A stretch of DNA of 7,819 nt from NCBI GenBank assembly GCA_014799525.1, contig JAAVHW010000006.1:1-7819 (forward strand), written 5' to 3'. Below, one piece after another: positions 5,233 to 7,819 of the stretch. This DNA comes from Clostridiales bacterium. GTDB lineage: Bacteria > Bacillota > Clostridia > Christensenellales > CAG-917. A program made the position numbers and the translations under genes. Each line of letters opens with the position of its first letter. Position 1 is the first letter of the stretch. The notes under the pieces are model-generated. The model saw only the letters and a list, made by a program, of their open reading frames with translations, did not search any database and had not been told where the DNA came from.

Positions 5233-7692
5233 TTATCTTTCTACGCTTTGATGTCTATATTTTTTGCGGAAGCCGCGCATGAATTTGCGGAAGCCGCCCT
5301 TGCGGCCGTTGACCATATCCACAAGACCTACGAGTGACATTTCGGGTACAAGACCGCCAGTCATAGCCGTTGCCGCGCGCAGAGGAATATCTCTTACGGA
5401 CTCCGTAATCATTTCGGGGTTCTCTGCGGATTTTGCGATTATCTTTGCACCGAACATAGCAACTCTGTAGAGGAACTTGCCGCAGGGTGAAACTGCGCAT
5501 TGTGCTACGCTATTGCACTCCGTAAGCTCGCCCTTCTTATACTCGGTATTGATTGGGAGCTTCTCGCCAAGCAACGCTTCGAAGTCGGCGGCGGGAATTT
5601 CCTTTTCGCTTCCGTTGAGGTTGTAGTAGTAGGGCGCATTCTCGCGGTAGTTGGGGATAGGTGCGTCGGGGTTTGCGGAGTTCACAAACAGGCTTGCCGT
5701 CAAGCGGATATCGCGAGAGGACGCGCCGACGAGAATTTTGAACTCGCCGCTTTCAATATGCCAATCCTTGATAAGCACGTTGTAGTATGCAAACGCGCGG
5801 CTGTCCAGTGTGATGGAAATTCTCTTTTCCTCGCCCGCTTGCAGGAATACCTTCTTGAAGCCCTTAAGCTCCTGAACAGGACGGAAGATTGTGATTTCCA
5901 CGTCGCTGAAGTAAAGCTGAACGATTTCAGCACCTGCAACGTCGACTACGTTTTTCACGGTGAGTGAAACGGTTACGTTTTCGCCCTCGTTGATATTTGT
6001 AGAGGAGAGTTCAAGGTTGGAATACTCAAACTTCGTATAGCTGAGTCCATAGCCGAACGGATAGCGCACTTGCTTCTTTACCTTGTCGAAGTAGCGATAG
6101 CCGACGTATATGCCTTCACGGTACTCGCAGGTACGCGGACCCATCGGGAAGTATTTGGATACGATGTTGTCCTCATTCTTGAGCGGGAAGGTTTCTGCGA
6201 GCTTACCGGACGGATTGACCGCACCGTAAAGCACGTCGTATGCCGCTTCGCCCGTTGCCTGTCCGCCGATGTAGAGGTTGAGGATAGCCTTGACGTCCTT
6301 CTCCCAATCCTTGAGCAGGATAGGTGCGCCTGCCGAAAGCACGACGATAACGTTTTTGTTGACCTTCAAAAGCTCCTTGATGAGGATGTTGTGAGATTCT
6401 GGAATGTTGAGGTGTGAGCGGTCGTAGCCCTCAGACTCGAATGCGTCCGTAAGTCCTGCAAACACGACGACTGCGTCCTTGCCCTTTGCAAGTTTGACAG
6501 CCTTCTTGATGAGGCTTGATTTGTAGCCGTCGCCCTTGAGGGTGTAGCCGTCAGCGTACTCGTAGGGCTGATTCGCCTTGTCGAGTGCGTCCGTAAAGGA
6601 AACAATCTCCGTTGCGTTTATATGGCTTGAGCCTGCGCCCTGGAAGCGGGCAACCTTTGCGAGCTTGCCGATGACTGCAATCTTTTGAGTCTTGGAAAGG
6701 GGCAGAGCCTTGTTCTCGTTTTTGAGAAGCACCGCGCTGTTAGCCGCCGCCTTGCGCGCAATCTTGTGATTGGCTTTCAAATCCACCTTGTAGTTTTCGT
6801 CAATCTTTGCAGCATTCTCAAAGGCGAACTTAATCATGCGAAGGGCAACCGTATCGAGGTCTTCCATGCTGAGCTTGCCACTCTTTACCGCTTCTACGAT
6901 ATGTCTGTCGTTGATACCCTTATTGCCAGGCATTTCGAGGTCGAGACCAGCCTTTACGCCGTCCACGCGCTTGTTGACTGCGCCCCAGTCGCTGACGACG
7001 ATACCTTCATAGCCCCATTCGCCGCGGAGTACGTCGGTGAGCATACGCTTATTCTCACTGAGGTACGTTCCGTTCAAGCGGTTGTATGAGCACATGACGG
7101 TTGTGGGCTTTTCCTCTTTTACGATATGCTCGAAGGCGGGCATATAAATTTCGCGAAGCGTACGCTCGTCAACAACAGAGCTTATGGTCTGTCTTATATG
7201 TTCCTCGTTGTTTGCAAGGAAGTGCTTGAGCGACGTGCCCACGTTTTCTTCCTGTACGCCGTGCACCCAGCTTCCGCCCATGCGACCTGCAAGGAATGGG
7301 TCCTCGGAGTAATACTCAAAGTTTCTGCCGCAGAGAGGGCTACGCTTGATGTTTACGCCAGGGCCGAGAACGGTGCTGACCTTGAGAGCCTTTGCCTCTC
7401 TGCCGATAGCCTTACCGACTTCCTCTGCAAGCTGAGTGTCCCAGCTACATGCAAGCGTTGCTGCACCAGGGAAGCAGGTTGCAGGCTCGGACGCACCCAT
7501 GATGTTGGTGCCGCTGCCGTTTACCTTCTCTTTACGCAAGCCGCTCGGACCGTCCGACACCCATACGCCTGGGATATGTACGCCGTCGCGCTTAATTTCC
7601 TGCGTGAGCCAGTTTGTCATTCCCGAGCAGAGTGACGCTTTTTCTTCAAGCGTAAGTGAATCGAGAATACTCTTGTAATCTGTATTTGTCAT
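5233..7692 (-). CDS. Glycoside hydrolase family 3 beta-glycosidase (beta-glucosidase type)
   Basis: This 819-residue protein has full GH3 architecture, and retaining enzymes of this family remove terminal beta-linked sugars. The (beta/alpha)8 domain (about 5-310) contains the substrate-binding KH at 156-157, GRNFEYYSEDP at 122-132 and the nucleophile D235 in GIVVSDWG. The alpha/beta sandwich (about 315-510) carries ESEGYDR, whose second Glu (E421) is the likely acid/base. A fibronectin-III-like domain (about 553-666) follows. The last 150 residues add a less familiar tail with three close cysteines (C726, C732, C737) and a very basic end (RKGGFRKFMRGFRKKYR). There is no signal peptide, so it is probably cytoplasmic and acts on imported oligosaccharides or glycosides. 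I chose ATG 7692 rather than in-frame ATG 7704, because GGAGG (7698-7702) sits five bases before 7692. Sugar specificity cannot be read here. The gene is GC-rich (36 G+C in the 60 bases at 6241-6300). Confidence 0.95.
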   Translation of the reverse strand: MTNTDYKSILDSLTLEEKASLCSGMTNWLTQEIKRDGVHIPGVWVSDGPSGLRKEKVNGSGTNIMGASEPATCFPGAATLACSWDTQLAEEVGKAIGREAKALKVSTVLGPGVNIKRSPLCGRNFEYYSEDPFLAGRMGGSWVHGVQEENVGTSLKHFLANNEEHIRQTISSVVDERTLREIYMPAFEHIVKEEKPTTVMCSYNRLNGTYLSENKRMLTDVLRGEWGYEGIVVSDWGAVNKRVDGVKAGLDLEMPGNKGINDRHIVEAVKSGKLSMEDLDTVALRMIKFAFENAAKIDENYKVDLKANHKIARKAAANSAVLLKNENKALPLSKTQKIAVIGKLAKVARFQGAGSSHINATEIVSFTDALDKANQPYEYADGYTLKGDGYKSSLIKKAVKLAKGKDAVVVFAGLTDAFESEGYDRSHLNIPESHNILIKELLKVNKNVIVVLSAGAPILLKDWEKDVKAILNLYIGGQATGEAAYDVLYGAVNPSGKLAETFPLKNEDNIVSKYFPMGPRTCEYREGIYVGYRYFDKVKKQVRYPFGYGLSYTKFEYSNLELSSTNINEGENVTVSLTVKNVVDVAGAEIVQLYFSDVEITIFRPVQELKGFKKVFLQAGEEKRISITLDSRAFAYYNVLIKDWHIESGEFKILVGASSRDIRLTASLFVNSANPDAPIPNYRENAPYYYNLNGSEKEIPAADFEALLGEKLPINTEYKKGELTECNSVAQCAVSPCGKFLYRVAMFGAKIIAKSAENPEMITESVRDIPLRAATAMTGGLVPEMSLVGLVDMVNGRKGGFRKFMRGFRKKYRHQSVER

Positions 7693-7696
7693 AATT

Positions 7697-7702
7697 TCCT
7701 CC
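7697..7702 (-). promoter_or_regulatory. Ribosome binding site that fixes the GH3 start
   Basis: On the - strand GGAGGA occupies 7702-7697 and ends four bases before ATG 7692. The alternative upstream ATG at 7704 overlaps this site and has no comparable purine run upstream, so the shorter start is preferred. Confidence 0.9.
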
Positions 7703-7711
7703 ATATGTCTT

Positions 7712-7726
7712 TATATTGACAATATA
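7712..7726. promoter_or_regulatory. Perfect palindrome, candidate operator
   Basis: TATATTG-A-CAATATA is a perfect 15-nt palindrome with a single central base. It starts at the predicted transcription start of the GH3 operon and ends ten bases before the ribosome site. This is the classic place for a repressor operator. The binding protein is not encoded in the window. Confidence 0.5.
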
Positions 7727-7732
7727 TATCTT

Positions 7733-7761
7733 ATAATAACATTTTTATTTATCGCGCGCAA
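7733..7761 (-). promoter_or_regulatory. Promoter of the GH3-lipoprotein operon
   Basis: On the - strand TTGCGC (7756-7761), a 17-base spacer and TATTAT (7733-7738) form a plausible sigma-A promoter. TG sits one base before the -10, as in an extended -10 element. The predicted start is near 7726. An overlapping TATAAG is a possible alternative -10 but would need a 20-base spacer. Confidence 0.6.
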
Positions 7762-7771
7762 GACCAATTAT

Positions 7772-7819
7772 TTTGATATTTTGCGTAATTTGAGTTTTGA
7801 TTTATGCCAGTATATCAAA
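7772..7819. promoter_or_regulatory. TTTGAT/ATCAAA half-sites upstream of the GH3 promoter
   Basis: TTTGATAT (7772-7779), TTTGATTTA (7796-7804) and the inverted TATATCAAA (7811-7819) share one core. The last two form an imperfect inverted repeat (8 of 9 arm positions, 6-base spacer) that ends at the window edge. The cluster lies 11-58 bases upstream of the -35, where an activator could bind. No gene is visible in 7705-7819. Confidence 0.4.

Noticed and set aside
5500..5967. 155-residue open frame on the + strand opposite GH3
   Set aside because: It is a shadow frame in a GC-rich gene with no initiation signal or recognisable domain.

Overview
The window looks like chromosomal DNA from a Clostridia-type Firmicute, probably an uncultured gut anaerobe. 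The evidence is a tRNA with encoded CCA, strong GGAGG-type ribosome sites, compact intrinsic terminators, a lipoprotein with Cys/His repeats, and a GH3 enzyme of the type common in gut Clostridia. This assignment is inference; no marker gene is present. Six protein genes are supported, two on the + strand and four on the - strand.

Left part (1-1961, + strand): the 3' end of a tRNA (about 1-31) is followed by its terminator. A structured gene-free stretch of about 200 bases follows, containing a near-copy of the tRNA 3' end (158-178) and a second terminator. A near-consensus extended -10 promoter (235-263) then drives a small three-helix membrane protein of unknown function (292-687). A membrane-anchored glycerophosphodiester phosphodiesterase (737-1843) comes next and ends at a 12-bp hairpin terminator.

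Middle (1962-3060, - strand): two small acetyltransferase genes form one transcription unit, a left-handed beta-helix O-acetyltransferase (2438-2989) followed by a YafP-like GNAT (1962-2417). They are clearly more AT-rich than their neighbours. Their promoter overlaps the terminator of the operon upstream, so the two units are packed end to end.

Right part (3044-7819, - strand): a cytoplasmic-type GH3 beta-glycosidase (5233-7692) and, 17 bases later, a 688-residue lipoprotein (3149-5215). The lipoprotein carries metal-ribbon-like Cys/His repeats and a transglutaminase-like Cys-His-Asp core. The two form a probable operon with a promoter at 7733-7761. A perfect 15-nt palindrome sits at its predicted transcription start, and TTTGAT/ATCAAA half-sites lie further upstream.

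I see no phage, transposase, CRISPR or known defence module. The least explained items are the repeat architecture of the lipoprotein, its pairing with GH3, the tRNA 3'-end copy, and the unknown membrane protein.
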